This document shows, piece by piece, positions 1-9,092 of a stretch of DNA of 56,976 bases (within the stretch, counting starts at the first letter, position 1; each line of letters opens with the position of its first letter). A program made the translations under genes and the position numbers. The DNA is taken from the NCBI RefSeq assembly GCF_902153245.2, contig NZ_CABFWF030000018.1:146247-203222 (forward strand). The letters are read 5' to 3'. The stretch is from Pseudorhizobium endolithicum. Its GTDB lineage: Bacteria > Pseudomonadota > Alphaproteobacteria > Rhizobiales > Rhizobiaceae. The notes under the pieces are model-generated. The model ran no database searches and was not told where the DNA came from. It worked only from the letters and a program-made list of their open reading frames with translations.

Positions 1-1057
1 AACCCGCCTCCGCGTCCTGCCCGTTCTGTTCCTCCACGAAGATTCCCCAGGCAGAGATGAAGAGCGCGGCGATCAACGGCCCGATGATGAAGCCATTGAT
101 CCCGAACAGGGAAATTCCACCGATCGTGGAGATCAGTACGACATAGTCCGGCAGCCGGGTCTCCTTACCGACCAGCGGCGGTCTCAGCAGGTTGTCCACC
201 AATCCGATCACCAGCACGCCGACCAGGACCAGCACGGCCGCCTTCATCCAGCTGCCGATGAGGGCGAGATAGATTGCCGTCGGCACCCAGACGATCGCCG
301 CCCCCACCGCCGGCAATAGTGACAGGAAAGACATCAGCACGCCCCACAGCAGCGCCGGCGCGATTCCGAGGAGCCAGAAGGTCACACCGCCTATCGTGCC
401 CTGGACGACGGCGATGATGATGTTGCCGCGCACGCTGGCCCGGACGACCGAAGCGAACTTCGCGGTAAAACGTTCGGTATACACTCCGCTCAGGGGTGAC
501 GACCGCCGCAGTAGCCGGGCCAGCCGGCGCCCGTCTCTGAACAGGAAGAAAAGCAGGTAGAGCATCACGCCGAACGTGATGAAGAACTGCAGGGTATTCT
601 GCCCGAAACTGAGAGCGCGCCCGGCGAAGAAACGTCCTCCTTCCATGAAGGCCGAGGAGAAGCGATCCCGCAGCTCCGCGAAGCCCGTAATCTCCAGTGC
701 CCGGAGGCGCTCCTGAAGGAAGACCGGAAGGGCTTGCTGAAACTGCTGCAGAAGCCGGCGGATGTCGATCTGGCCGGTATCGATCTGCTGATAGAGATTG
801 TTACCTTCCCGCAGAAGGGAACTGAGGATGATCAGACCCGGTATGATGACGAGGCAGACGCATATGGTGACGGACAGCGCGGCGGCCACGTTCCCGCGCC
901 CTGCCAGTTTCGCCTCCAGCCTCGCATGAAGAGGAAAGAAGATGATGGCAAGGACGACCGCCCAGAAGATGGCTGAGTAGAAGGGCAGCAATACCGCGAC
1001 GAACGCGATGGTCACCAGGACCAGCAGTACATAGAAACTCACACGCTGGACGGGCAT
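1..1057 (-). CDS. AI-2E family transporter (PerM-like), C-terminus cut by window edge
   Basis: Reading the minus strand from an ATG at 1055-1057 gives about 352 residues of open frame that run off the window start. The start is supported by AAGGAG upstream. The protein begins with two hydrophobic segments, has a charged middle domain (LLQQFQQALPVFLQERL), then further membrane segments with the family-typical LLFFLFRDG and the late motif DNLLRPPLVG. This is the AI-2E/PerM fold. Members are usually 340-400 residues, so only a short tail is missing. Family members have been linked to export of small molecules or to Na+/H+ exchange; the substrate here is unknown. It lies 34 bp downstream of the betaine transporter operon on the same strand and may be co-transcribed. 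A second family member lies at 28697-29905. Confidence 0.88.
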   Translation of the reverse strand, partial: MPVQRVSFYVLLVLVTIAFVAVLLPFYSAIFWAVVLAIIFFPLHARLEAKLAGRGNVAAALSVTICVCLVIIPGLIILSSLLREGNNLYQQIDTGQIDIRRLLQQFQQALPVFLQERLRALEITGFAELRDRFSSAFMEGGRFFAGRALSFGQNTLQFFITFGVMLYLLFFLFRDGRRLARLLRRSSPLSGVYTERFTAKFASVVRASVRGNIIIAVVQGTIGGVTFWLLGIAPALLWGVLMSFLSLLPAVGAAIVWVPTAIYLALIGSWMKAAVLVLVGVLVIGLVDNLLRPPLVGKETRLPDYVVLISTIGGISLFGINGFIIGPLIAALFISAWGIFVEEQNGQDAEAG

Positions 1058-1091
1058 GCGGACGTCTCCTTCTCGGGATACCCTGTTCGTT

Positions 1092-1841
1092 TCATCCATG
1101 GGCGGCCTGCATCGTCGCGGAAATGCGCGCCTCCAGCGCGGACAGCATATCGTATATCAGAACGGCCAGCGCTCCGACGATCAACCCGCCTTGAACAACG
1201 AAGGCGAGATTGTTCGACTGCAGCCCGGCGATGATCACCTCCCCCAAGGTCTTGGCAGCCACCGTCGAACCGATTGTCGCCGTCGCGAGGCTGATCACCG
1301 CAGACAGCCGGATGCCGGCAAGAATGACCGGCAGCGCCAGTGGAAGCTCGATCCTCAGCAGCCGCTGGAATCCCGTCATCCCCATTCCCCGCGCGGCCTC
1401 CATCACGGGTCGCGGAAGATTGGTGAGGCCCGTCAGCGTGTTCTCGAAAATCGGCAGGAGACCGTAGAGGAAGAGCGCGATCAAGGTGGGCTTCTCGCCG
1501 AAGCCGAAGACGGGAACCGCCAGCGCCAGCACCGCGACGGGAGGGAATGTCTGCCCGATGTTCACCAGGCTGCGGGAGAGTGGCAAGAACTCGGCGCCGA
1601 ACGGACGAGTGACAAGAACGGCAAGGGCAATCGCCACGACCGTGGCTGCCGCGGTGGCAGCCAGAACCGTCACCAGATGCTGAACGGTCAACGCTAGGAG
1701 ACTGCCCTGGTTATAAACGGCCGGCGCGTTCTGCTGCACGAGCGGCTTCAACAGAGGCTCGAAGCTGTACGGCCAGAAAAGGAAAACCACCAGCGCCCCG
1801 AGGAGCAACAGACGGAAGGACAGCGGCAGCCATCGCCTCAT
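1092..1841 (-). CDS. yehW: Osmoprotectant ABC transporter permease, YehW type
   Basis: A 249-residue inner-membrane permease. The N-terminus is one hydrophobic helix, followed by the binding-protein-dependent permease domain with an EAA-type loop near residues 145-165 (EAARGMGMTGFQRLLRIELP). It should form the translocation pore with the larger permease encoded at 2773-3936. Its ATG overlaps the stop of the ATPase gene by 4 bp (ATGA), so the two are probably translationally coupled. The order binding protein, long permease, ATPase, short permease and the protein lengths match the E. coli yehZYXW low-affinity glycine betaine system. OpuC/Osm-type compatible-solute uptake in general is the broader alternative; I cannot tell the solute. 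Confidence 0.85.
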   Translation of the reverse strand: MRRWLPLSFRLLLLGALVVFLFWPYSFEPLLKPLVQQNAPAVYNQGSLLALTVQHLVTVLAATAAATVVAIALAVLVTRPFGAEFLPLSRSLVNIGQTFPPVAVLALAVPVFGFGEKPTLIALFLYGLLPIFENTLTGLTNLPRPVMEAARGMGMTGFQRLLRIELPLALPVILAGIRLSAVISLATATIGSTVAAKTLGEVIIAGLQSNNLAFVVQGGLIVGALAVLIYDMLSALEARISATMQAAHG

Positions 1842-2776
1842 GACGGGCCGCCCGCCCGTCTCAGGAGGGCTTCGAGCGTCACCCGACCAAGGGGCGAACC
1901 GTCGGAGGAGACTACCGGCACGGCACCGCGTCGGCTCCAGACCATTTCCGCGACTGCATCCTTCTGGCTCGTATCCGCCGGCAAGGGTGGACCATCGGCC
2001 TCCCCGACCTCGACCGCCTCCCCCAGCGTGTTGATTGCAAGCAGCCTGAACGGCCTCTCTCGCGCGCCGATCAGCGCCTCCACGAAAGGCGTCGCCGGCC
2101 GACGCACCAGGTCATCGGGGGTGCCGTACTGCAGAAGCCTGCCGGCGTCCATTACCGCGATCTTGTCCGCGAGACGAAAAGCCTCCTCCATGTCATGGGT
2201 GACCAGGATGATTGTGGTCCTCAGATGACGCTGGATGGTCCGCAAGTCGTCCTGAGCCTTCGCGCGGATGACCGGATCGAGGGCGCCGAAGGGTTCGTCC
2301 ATCAAGAGGACGTTGGGTTCGGCAGCCAGTGCACGCGCCACGCCCACCCGCTGCTTTTCGCCTCCGGACAGTTCATGGGGATAGCGAGAGCCGAAGATAT
2401 CCGGATCGAGCTGGAAGAGGACGAGCAGTTCCCTCACCTTCGCATTGATGCGCGATGGGGCCCAGCCCAGCAAGCGCGGGACAGTGGCGATGTTTTCCGA
2501 GACCGTCCGGTGCGGGAAGAGGCCATGTTCCTGAATGGCATATCCGATCCGCCGCCTCAGAAGATAGCCGGGGATCGAGCGGTTGTCCTCTGCATCGAGG
2601 CGTATGGACCCGGAATCGCGCTCCACCAGCCGGTTGATCATCCGCAGCAGCGTCGTCTTGCCGGAGCCCGACGTCCCGACGATGACGGCAATGCTGCGGG
2701 GCTGGACGACCATGGTGACATTGTCGACAACCGCCCTGCCGTCATAGGATTTGGAAACGCCGTCGATCTCGATCAC
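1838..2776 (-). CDS. yehX: Osmoprotectant ABC transporter ATP-binding protein, YehX type
   Basis: A 312-residue ATPase of the glycine betaine/choline class. Walker A GTSGSGKTT is at residues 34-42, the signature LSGGEKQR at 136-143, Walker B LLMDEP at 157-162 and the switch histidine in VTHD at 194. The C-terminal 70 residues look like a single CBS-type module (MVWSRRGAVPVVSSDG), which in this class senses ionic strength or nucleotides. Translation starts at a GTG that overlaps the preceding permease stop (GTGA), and its own stop overlaps the next start (ATGA). It is the only ATPase gene among the six betaine-transport genes here, which matters for the ProX/ProW pair at 5202-7181. Confidence 0.9.
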   Translation of the reverse strand: MIEIDGVSKSYDGRAVVDNVTMVVQPRSIAVIVGTSGSGKTTLLRMINRLVERDSGSIRLDAEDNRSIPGYLLRRRIGYAIQEHGLFPHRTVSENIATVPRLLGWAPSRINAKVRELLVLFQLDPDIFGSRYPHELSGGEKQRVGVARALAAEPNVLLMDEPFGALDPVIRAKAQDDLRTIQRHLRTTIILVTHDMEEAFRLADKIAVMDAGRLLQYGTPDDLVRRPATPFVEALIGARERPFRLLAINTLGEAVEVGEADGPPLPADTSQKDAVAEMVWSRRGAVPVVSSDGSPLGRVTLEALLRRAGGPS

Positions 2777-3936
2777 GTGGCCCCCTTTCCGCCTGTCTCG
2801 GCCGCCGTCGTTTCGATCAGCGCATCAAGGACGACCGCCGAGACGAATGCCAGCGCCACTGTCGGGAGCGCCCCCAGCAGGACCAGATCGGTTGCCATCT
2901 GGCCGAGTCCCTGAAAGACGAACGTACCGAAGCCTCCGCCGCCGATCAGTGCGGCGATCGTCGCAAGGCCGATGTTCTGAACGAGCACGATGCGGATGGC
3001 GGTGAGGATCACCGGCAGCGCCAGGGGAAATTCCACCCGCCACAGCCGTTGTGTGGAGGTCATGCCGAGCCCCTTCGCCGCATCGCGCGTCGCCCCCGGC
3101 ACGCCCTCCAGGCCGGCGACCGTGTTGGCGACGATCGGCAGAATCGAATACAGCAACAGGGCCACAAAGGCCGGCGCCACGCCTATGCCGCGAATACCGG
3201 CTGCGGCCGCTCCCGGCACGTTTACCGCGATCCAGGCCAATGGTCCGATCAGCATGCCGAAGAGCGCGATCGACGGTATGGTCTGGATCAGGTTCAAGGT
3301 GTTGAGAACGATCGCTCTGGCGCCAACCTTGCGCTCGCAGAACACGCCCAGCGGTATGCCGGCAATCGTGGCGGCGAGCAGCGACCCGAGTGCCAGGGTC
3401 ATGTGTCGCATCGCCTCTGCCCAGAAGGCATCCGCGCGTACCGAATATTCCTTGATGATCGAGAGTTCGCTCCAGACGCCGAGAAAGAGGAAGGTAAGGA
3501 TCGCCGCCACGGCGAGCGCCGTGTATGAAAGCCTGGTTATCGGCCGCGGCTTCATCCGCGTGATGGCATCGGCAGCCAGAAGCGCGAAGGCGAACAGCAG
3601 TATCCAGAAGCCGGAGGCGGGCGAAACGCGCGCATAGCTGTTGTCGGGGGGCAAGAGAAAGCCTCCCGCCGAACCGACACCTGCGCATACCGTCGCCAGC
3701 GCCACGCTCGCGGCCGCAAGCCGCGTCGAAGGCCTGACGGAAAGAATCGCGATCGCGCCGGCAGCCAAAGTGACACAGAAAACGAGCCACGCCGCCCATA
3801 GCGGCAATGCGGCAAACAGTCCGACCGCCTCACCCTGGACGATGCGATTGGCCCGAAGCGTAGCCCAGGGCGAACCGAGGCCGTAGGCGGCCAGAAGTCC
3901 TATCCCCAGTCCCAGCTTGTCGATGCGAAATGTCAC
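2773..3936 (-). CDS. yehY: Osmoprotectant ABC transporter permease with N-terminal extension, YehY type
   Basis: A long permease of about 387 residues. The first roughly 170 residues contain several extra hydrophobic helices before the conserved transport domain, which carries the EAA-type loop TRDAAKGLGMTSTQRLWRVE. The long N-terminal extension is the hallmark of YehY-like permeases as opposed to the shorter partner. The start is uncertain: a GTG at 3934-3936 (VTFRIDKL) is chosen because it begins just before the first helix; another in-frame GTG at 3976-3978 would add 14 residues, and neither has a clear ribosome site. It sits between the binding-protein gene and the ATPase gene on the same strand. 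Confidence 0.82.
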   Translation of the reverse strand: MTFRIDKLGLGIGLLAAYGLGSPWATLRANRIVQGEAVGLFAALPLWAAWLVFCVTLAAGAIAILSVRPSTRLAAASVALATVCAGVGSAGGFLLPPDNSYARVSPASGFWILLFAFALLAADAITRMKPRPITRLSYTALAVAAILTFLFLGVWSELSIIKEYSVRADAFWAEAMRHMTLALGSLLAATIAGIPLGVFCERKVGARAIVLNTLNLIQTIPSIALFGMLIGPLAWIAVNVPGAAAAGIRGIGVAPAFVALLLYSILPIVANTVAGLEGVPGATRDAAKGLGMTSTQRLWRVEFPLALPVILTAIRIVLVQNIGLATIAALIGGGGFGTFVFQGLGQMATDLVLLGALPTVALAFVSAVVLDALIETTAAETGGKGAT

Positions 3937-3997
3937 GCGGCAATCCCAAGCCTGTCCGCCAGAAGCCCATGTTGGCACCGTCGGTGCAGGCGAGCAA

Positions 3998-4909
3998 CTA
4001 TTTCAGGAAGCCGTTCCGGGTCAGGAAATCCTCCGCCACCGCCTTGGCCGGTTCACCGGCGACCTGCACCCGTCCGTTCAGATCCTGAAGCGTCACGAGG
4101 TCGAGCTTCTGAAAGACAGGCTGCAGGAGAGACTCGATCTCGGGATGTTCCTTCAGTACGGATTCGCGCACGATCGGCGCAGGCTGATAGACGGGCTGGA
4201 CACCCTTGTCGTCTTCGAGAACCACAAGTCCAGATGGAGCAATGCCGCCATCGGTTCCATAGACCATGGCGGCATTGGCGCCGTTCGTCCGGTTGGCTGC
4301 GGCCGCAATGGTCGCCGCGGTATCGCCCCCCGACAAGGTGATGAGTTGCTCCGGCTTCATGGTGAATCCGTAAGTCGCCTGGAAGGCGGGCAAGGCGGCG
4401 GCCGAGTTCACGAACTCGGAGGATGCAGCGAGCTTCACCTCTCCGCCACCGGAAACAAAGCTCCCGAAATCGGAAAGCGTCTTAAGTTTGTTCTGCTCCG
4501 CGACATCCTTGCGAACGGCGATAGCCCAGGTATTGTTGGCCGGCGATGGCGTCAGCCAGACGATCTTGTTGGCATCGTAGTCCAGCTTCTTCGCCAGGCT
4601 GTAGGCCTCCGCGGCATTCTTCCAGGCCGGGTCATCCGCCTTCTCGAAGAAAAACGCCGCATTGCCGGTATATTCAGGATAGATGTCGATCTCACCTGCG
4701 GTAATGGCGGCGCGAACCACCGGCGTCGCCCCGAGCTGTATTCTGTCGGTCGTGGGGATACCATTGGCATTCAGGACGCTGAGGATGATGTTTCCAAGCA
4801 CGCCACCCTCGGTATCGATCTTCGACGATACGACAACCTGGGCCCCGGCGGCACTGGCCGACAATGTCAGCCCGATCGCCAGCCCGATCAAGCTCTTCAT
4901 CACATGCAT
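3998..4909 (-). CDS. yehZ: Osmoprotectant substrate-binding protein, YehZ/OsmF type
   Basis: A periplasmic binding protein of about 303 residues. The ATG at 4907-4909 is preceded by GGAGGA with 7 bp spacing and is followed by a classic signal peptide (MKSLIGLAIGLTLSASAAGA). The mature part is an OpuAC-like glycine betaine/carnitine/choline binding fold, with GELDIYPEYTGNA-like text (GEIDIYPEYTGNAAFF) near residue 95, typical of the OsmF/OpuC group. It should deliver betaine-like solutes to the two permeases downstream. It is first in the operon and divergent from the ProX-like gene at 5202, so the 292-bp gap between them probably holds both promoters. Confidence 0.87.
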   Translation of the reverse strand: MHVMKSLIGLAIGLTLSASAAGAQVVVSSKIDTEGGVLGNIILSVLNANGIPTTDRIQLGATPVVRAAITAGEIDIYPEYTGNAAFFFEKADDPAWKNAAEAYSLAKKLDYDANKIVWLTPSPANNTWAIAVRKDVAEQNKLKTLSDFGSFVSGGGEVKLAASSEFVNSAAALPAFQATYGFTMKPEQLITLSGGDTAATIAAAANRTNGANAAMVYGTDGGIAPSGLVVLEDDKGVQPVYQPAPIVRESVLKEHPEIESLLQPVFQKLDLVTLQDLNGRVQVAGEPAKAVAEDFLTRNGFLK

Positions 4910-5201
4910 GGATCCGTCCTCCGTCCTAGCGACATCAACCAGCGCCTTGCGTGCGCACCCCGCAGACCATATGGCGCACCGCAACCGCTTGGGGAGTACC
5001 CGAGCGAAATTTTGAGCCCCTCACTTCCACGGCATTGGCGGAATCGGAAGATCGTCCGACGCAAACAAGACGACGCGCCGGATCAAGCCTGCAAAACTCA
5101 AAGATGTGACGAAAGGGCGCAAGAACCCTCGCACTGCCAGGGCGGCGAGAGGAACGCCGCCGATCGATCCGCGCCGACGCGGCGCCAACCAGGGGAACAC
5201 C
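4910..5201. promoter_or_regulatory. Intergenic region between two divergent betaine-uptake operons
   Basis: These 292 bp separate the YehZ-type start from the ProX-type start, so both promoters must lie here. I see ribosome sites at both ends (GGAGGA on the minus strand, AGGGGA at 5191-5196 on the plus strand). I found no convincing -35/-10 pair, no clear operator palindrome and no credible small gene. Confidence 0.45.
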
Positions 5202-6206
5202 ATGATGAAGAAACTCCTAGCCTGCACCTGTCTTGCCTTCGGCTTCGCCACCATGGGAGCGAGCGCCTCCCGGGCGGAATGCGGAGACGTCACCATCGCG
5301 AGCATGAACTGGCAGAGCGCCGAAGTACTGGCCGCTCTCGATCAGTTCATTCTCAACGAGGGATTCGGCTGCAATGCGGAAATCATCGTCGGGGATACCG
5401 TTCCCACCCTCACCTCTATGGTCGAGAAGGGTGAGCCCGACCTGGCGCCGGAAGGATGGATCGATCTGCTGCCCGAGGTTGTCGGCCGAGGCGTCTCCGA
5501 AGGCAAGCTCGTCGGTGCCGCCGTCGCGCTTTCGGACGGCGCCGTTCAGGGATGGTGGATTCCGAAATACATCGCGGACGCCAATCCGGACATCAAGACG
5601 ATCGACGATGCGCTGAAACATCCGGAGCTCTTTCCGGCCCCCGAGGACTCATCGAAGGGCGCCATTCACAACGGACCGGCCGGCTGGGGCGGCACAGTTG
5701 CCACGGCGCAGCTTTTTAAGGCGTATGGCGCCGAGGAGGCCGGCTTTACGCTGGTCGACACCGGTTCGGCCGCCGGTCTCGATGGTTCTATCGCGAAGGC
5801 CTATGAAGGCCAGAAGGGCTGGGCCGGCTACTACTGGGCACCGACCGCGCTGCTCGGCAAATACGAGATGGTCAAGCTCGAGCACGGCGTCGCCTATGAC
5901 GAAGCCGAATGGAAGCGCTGCAACACCGTTGCGGATTGCCCCGACCCGAAAAGGAACGACTGGCCGAAAGATACCGTGCAGACCATGCTCACCAAGAGCT
6001 TCGCCGATCGCGCCGGTCCCGAAGTCATGGACTATCTCAACAAGCGCGCATGGAGCAACGCCACGGTCAACAGCCTGATGGCGTGGATGACCGACAACCA
6101 GGCCACCGGCGAGGATGGAGCGAAGCACTTCCTGGAGGAAAACGAAGACCTCTGGACGCAGTGGGTCACACCTGAGGTCGCGGAAAAGATCAAGGCGGCG
6201 CTCTGA
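5202..6206 (+). CDS. Glycine betaine/choline ABC transporter substrate-binding protein, ProX-like
   Basis: A 334-residue periplasmic binding protein. An in-frame ATG lies 96 bp further upstream, but the ATG at 5202 has AGGGGA at good spacing and begins a standard signal peptide (MMKKLLACTCLAFGFATMGASASRAE). The mature protein is OpuAC family: VTIASMNWQSAEVLAALDQ at its start, the LAPEGW segment and a conserved aromatic stretch (KGWAGYYWAPTALLGKYEM) that would form a cation-pi cage for a quaternary ammonium. It is followed by a ProW-like permease 87 bp downstream. It is a different subgroup from the YehZ-type protein encoded divergently. Choline and proline betaine are possible ligands besides glycine betaine. 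Confidence 0.87.
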   Translation: MMKKLLACTCLAFGFATMGASASRAECGDVTIASMNWQSAEVLAALDQFILNEGFGCNAEIIVGDTVPTLTSMVEKGEPDLAPEGWIDLLPEVVGRGVSEGKLVGAAVALSDGAVQGWWIPKYIADANPDIKTIDDALKHPELFPAPEDSSKGAIHNGPAGWGGTVATAQLFKAYGAEEAGFTLVDTGSAAGLDGSIAKAYEGQKGWAGYYWAPTALLGKYEMVKLEHGVAYDEAEWKRCNTVADCPDPKRNDWPKDTVQTMLTKSFADRAGPEVMDYLNKRAWSNATVNSLMAWMTDNQATGEDGAKHFLEENEDLWTQWVTPEVAEKIKAAL

Positions 6207-6293
6207 TCGAACACCTGGACGAGGCGTTCGGACTTTCGCCTCGTCCCCTCCGGCACATCGCCGCGTTGTTCCTCCTGCCAAACGGAGGCCGTC

Positions 6294-7181
6294 ATGGACT
6301 GGCTGACCCGCTTTCCGCATATGGACGATGACACGTTGCGGAACCTCAAGAAGGGCATCGACGACGCCTTTAGAGCCTTCACGCGCGCCTATGGCGACAG
6401 CATCGAGGCGTTCTTCGATCCGCTGCAATTCCTGCTCGTCGAATCCGAGCGGCTGCTCACCCGCACCCCATGGCCCGTCATCCTGCTTGCGATCGCCCTC
6501 ATCGCCTGGCTCGCCAGCCGCAACTGGAGGATAGTGACCGGTTGTATCGCCACGCTTCTCCTCATCGGGTATTTCGACATGTGGGAAGACACGATGAAGA
6601 CGATCTCGATGATCTTCGTCTGCACCGTGCTCTCGATCGTCATCGGTATCCCGGTCGGGATCGCCATGTCCCGGTCGGACCGGCTGCAAAGCGGGATAAA
6701 CCCGGTTCTCGACGTGATGCAGACGATGCCGAGTTTCGTCTACCTCATCCCCGTCGTGATGCTTCTCGGCATCGGCAAGGTGCCAGGGCTCATCGCCGTC
6801 GTCATCTACGCCCTTCCTCCGATGATCCGACTGACGAACCTGGGCATTCGACTCGTCGACCGCGACGTGCTGGAGGCGGCCGATGCCTTCGGCTCGTCAG
6901 GCTGGCAGAAACTCAAGGACGTCCAGATGCCGCTGGCGCTGCCGACGATCATGGCCGGCATCAACCAGACCATCATGATGGCGCTCGCCATGGTGGTGAT
7001 TGCCTCGATGATCGGGGTCCAGGGCCTTGGGCAGCCGGTGCTCCGCGCGATCTCCAACCAGTATTTCACGCTCGGCATCTTCAACGGGCTCGCCATCGTC
7101 GGTATCGCGATCGTCTTCGACCGGATAACGCAGGCTTACGGGAAGCGGCTCCAGCGGCACCTGGAGATCGTCCACGGCTGA
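6294..7181 (+). CDS. Glycine betaine/choline ABC transporter permease, ProW-like
   Basis: A 295-residue permease of the ProW/ChoW kind with GGAGG upstream of the ATG. An amphipathic N-terminal region (to about residue 55) precedes membrane helices and the transport domain with the loop EAADAFGSSGWQKLKDVQMP, where the ATPase should dock. It pairs with the binding protein at 5202. The expected third gene, a ProV/ChoV ATPase, is absent: the next gene is an MFS transporter on the opposite strand, 9 bp after the stop. The pair must borrow an ATPase, either YehX at 1838-2776 or one encoded elsewhere, or be non-functional. Confidence 0.9.
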   Translation: MDWLTRFPHMDDDTLRNLKKGIDDAFRAFTRAYGDSIEAFFDPLQFLLVESERLLTRTPWPVILLAIALIAWLASRNWRIVTGCIATLLLIGYFDMWEDTMKTISMIFVCTVLSIVIGIPVGIAMSRSDRLQSGINPVLDVMQTMPSFVYLIPVVMLLGIGKVPGLIAVVIYALPPMIRLTNLGIRLVDRDVLEAADAFGSSGWQKLKDVQMPLALPTIMAGINQTIMMALAMVVIASMIGVQGLGQPVLRAISNQYFTLGIFNGLAIVGIAIVFDRITQAYGKRLQRHLEIVHG

Positions 7182-7190
7182 CGGATCGGC

Positions 7191-8456
7191 TCAGGCAGGC
7201 GGAATGTCCTCTACCCGGACGGTGACATATCGCGCGCGGCCCGCCAGCCAGCCGTTCACGGCCGCAGCGAGACCGAGGGCGACGAACAGAAAGGCGGTCG
7301 CTGCGAAGCTTCCCGTCCACCCGCGAATGAGACCGACCACCAGCGGCCCGACCGAGGCAAGCAGGTATCCGATGCATTGCGCCATGCCGGAAAGATGCGA
7401 TGCAATGAGCGGATCCGGCGACCTGAGCACGATGTTCGTCATCGCGGCGGCAATCAGGCCGCCCTGGCCCACACCCTGCAGCACCGCCCAGATCCACACG
7501 GTCGACAGGGGCGCGAACAGAAGTCCGAGCAGAGCCGAGACGGAGATGACGCAGAGCGCAGCGTTCACGACGCGCTGATCCTTGCCGCGGACGGAGATAT
7601 GGGGAACGACGAGGCACGCGGCCGCCTGGACCATGACCGACACGGAGACGATGCCGCCTGCGGCAATCCCGTCCAGACCGCGCTCCCGCAGGATAGGCAC
7701 GAGCCAGCCGAAAACGCAGTAAGCGAGCGCAGACTGCAGCCCCATATAAAGCGTCACCTGCCAGGCGAGCCTGTCCCTCCACAGGCCGACGACGCGCTTG
7801 CTGATACGTCCGTCATGGCGTCCGGCCCGGAAGACCTGGGGAAGCCACACCGCGGCAGCGATCGCAGCGGGAAGCGCCCATATGGCCAAAGCGCCTCCGA
7901 GCCAGTTGCCGAGGGCCTGTTCGGCCGGCAGCGTCAATCCTGCCGCAGCGGCCGCGCCGCCGCAGAGCGCCATGGTGTAGAGACCCGTCAGAAGCGCCAT
8001 ACGATCCGGAAAATCGCGCTTGACCAATCCGGGCAACAGCACGTTACCCACTGCGATGCAGGCACCCGCAAGCGCAGTCCCGATGAACAGCAGCGGCACG
8101 GAGGGAATGCCCCGGATGGCGGTTCCGAACGTCAGGAGAAGCACCACCAGAAGCAGGGTCCGTTCCGTCCCGATCCTCTGCGCAAGACGCGGCGCCACCG
8201 GCGAGAACGCCCCGAGGCAAACCACGGGCAATGTCGTGAGAAGACCGGCTCCGAGATCGCCGAGCCCCAGTTCCGACCGGATCTCCGGCAGGAGTGCCGA
8301 AACGCTGGAGAAGACGGGGCGCAGGTTGAAGGCGATCAGGACGAGGCTCATTCCGAGGAGGAATCGCTCCGCCGGGAGGGGCCGGCGCTTGTCCTCGGCG
8401 TCATCGACAGCATCGTGCTTCCGCGTCGCCTCTCGTTCTTCTCTGTTACTCACCAT
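7191..8456 (-). CDS. MFS transporter, CynX/NimT family
   Basis: A 421-residue major facilitator protein with about twelve hydrophobic segments. The start at the ATG 8454-8456 (MVSNREE) precedes a charged tail and then the first helix (LLGMSLVLIAFNLRPVFSS), whose FNLRP text is characteristic of the CynX/NimT group. Members include cyanate and 2-nitroimidazole transporters, but the substrate cannot be read from sequence. The frame is open for another 96 codons upstream; that extension has no hydrophobic or family character and is rejected. It converges on the ProW-like gene with only 9 bp between stops. Confidence 0.85.
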   Translation of the reverse strand: MVSNREEREATRKHDAVDDAEDKRRPLPAERFLLGMSLVLIAFNLRPVFSSVSALLPEIRSELGLGDLGAGLLTTLPVVCLGAFSPVAPRLAQRIGTERTLLLVVLLLTFGTAIRGIPSVPLLFIGTALAGACIAVGNVLLPGLVKRDFPDRMALLTGLYTMALCGGAAAAAGLTLPAEQALGNWLGGALAIWALPAAIAAAVWLPQVFRAGRHDGRISKRVVGLWRDRLAWQVTLYMGLQSALAYCVFGWLVPILRERGLDGIAAGGIVSVSVMVQAAACLVVPHISVRGKDQRVVNAALCVISVSALLGLLFAPLSTVWIWAVLQGVGQGGLIAAAMTNIVLRSPDPLIASHLSGMAQCIGYLLASVGPLVVGLIRGWTGSFAATAFLFVALGLAAAVNGWLAGRARYVTVRVEDIPPA

Positions 8457-8663
8457 CACTATCCATTTCAGGCAATGTCCGAGCGTGGGATGCCCCCCCG
8501 CACAGGTACCGACGGACTGCTGGTAACAGGCAAGGCGATCGCCAGCAACGCCGCTTCGGCACCGATCAGTACGGACGGTGCCGGCGTCGACGACTGGACC
8601 CTGCCCCTTGCCTTTCCGCGAACGGCATGCTTGCCCTATGGCTCCTCCACCGGACTCACTATC

Positions 8664-9008
8664 ATGCCCTCTGCCATTCCCTTCGCGACCATCGGCCTGC
8701 TCATACTCTCGAACGTGTTCATGACCTTCGCCTGGTACGGGCACCTGAAGTTCAAGACGTCACCTCTTTACGTCGTCATCCTGGTGAGTTGGGGCATCGC
8801 GCTGCTGGAATACTGCTTCCAGGTGCCGGCCAACCGGATCGGGCACGGCTATTTCAACGCCGCGCAGCTGAAGACGATCCAGGAGGTCATCACCCTCACC
8901 GTATTCGTCGTCTTTTCGGTGTTCTATCTCGGCGAGGCCTTTCACTGGAAACAGGGGGTGGGCTTTGCCCTGATCGCTCTCGGCGCCTTCTTCATATTCA
9001 CGAAATAG
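8664..9008 (+). CDS. DUF486/DMT-type small membrane protein
   Basis: A 114-residue inner-membrane protein starting at ATG 8664 (MPSAIPFATIGLLILSN). It has four hydrophobic segments; VFMTFAWYGHLKF and the late GEAFHWKQGVGFALIALGAFFIF match the DUF486 family, distant relatives of small multidrug-resistance/DMT proteins, whose normal length is about 115. The frame is open far upstream, but only this part has family character. Function is unknown. It is divergent from the MFS gene and is followed by the DUF72 gene on the same strand. Confidence 0.85.
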   Translation: MPSAIPFATIGLLILSNVFMTFAWYGHLKFKTSPLYVVILVSWGIALLEYCFQVPANRIGHGYFNAAQLKTIQEVITLTVFVVFSVFYLGEAFHWKQGVGFALIALGAFFIFTK

Positions 9009-9092
9009 CAGGAACCCCCGCCGGGAAAACGAGTTTCCCGCCGAGCGAACTGCCGCCCGGTGTCGTGCCCATGAAGATGGCTGGAGACTTGG

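Noticed and set aside
3917..5434. A 505-codon open frame on the plus strand across the YehZ-type gene and the divergent gap
   Set aside because: Antisense to a clear binding-protein gene and runs into the start of another; no domain text.
7377..8663. N-terminal extension of the DUF486 gene reaching back to 7377
   Set aside because: The extra 429 codons lie antisense to the MFS gene and lack hydrophobic or family text; DUF486 is normally about 115 residues.
9022..9040. Hairpin CGGGAAA/TTTCCCG between DUF486 and DUF72
   Set aside because: No T-run follows on the plus strand and both genes run the same way; not a convincing terminator.
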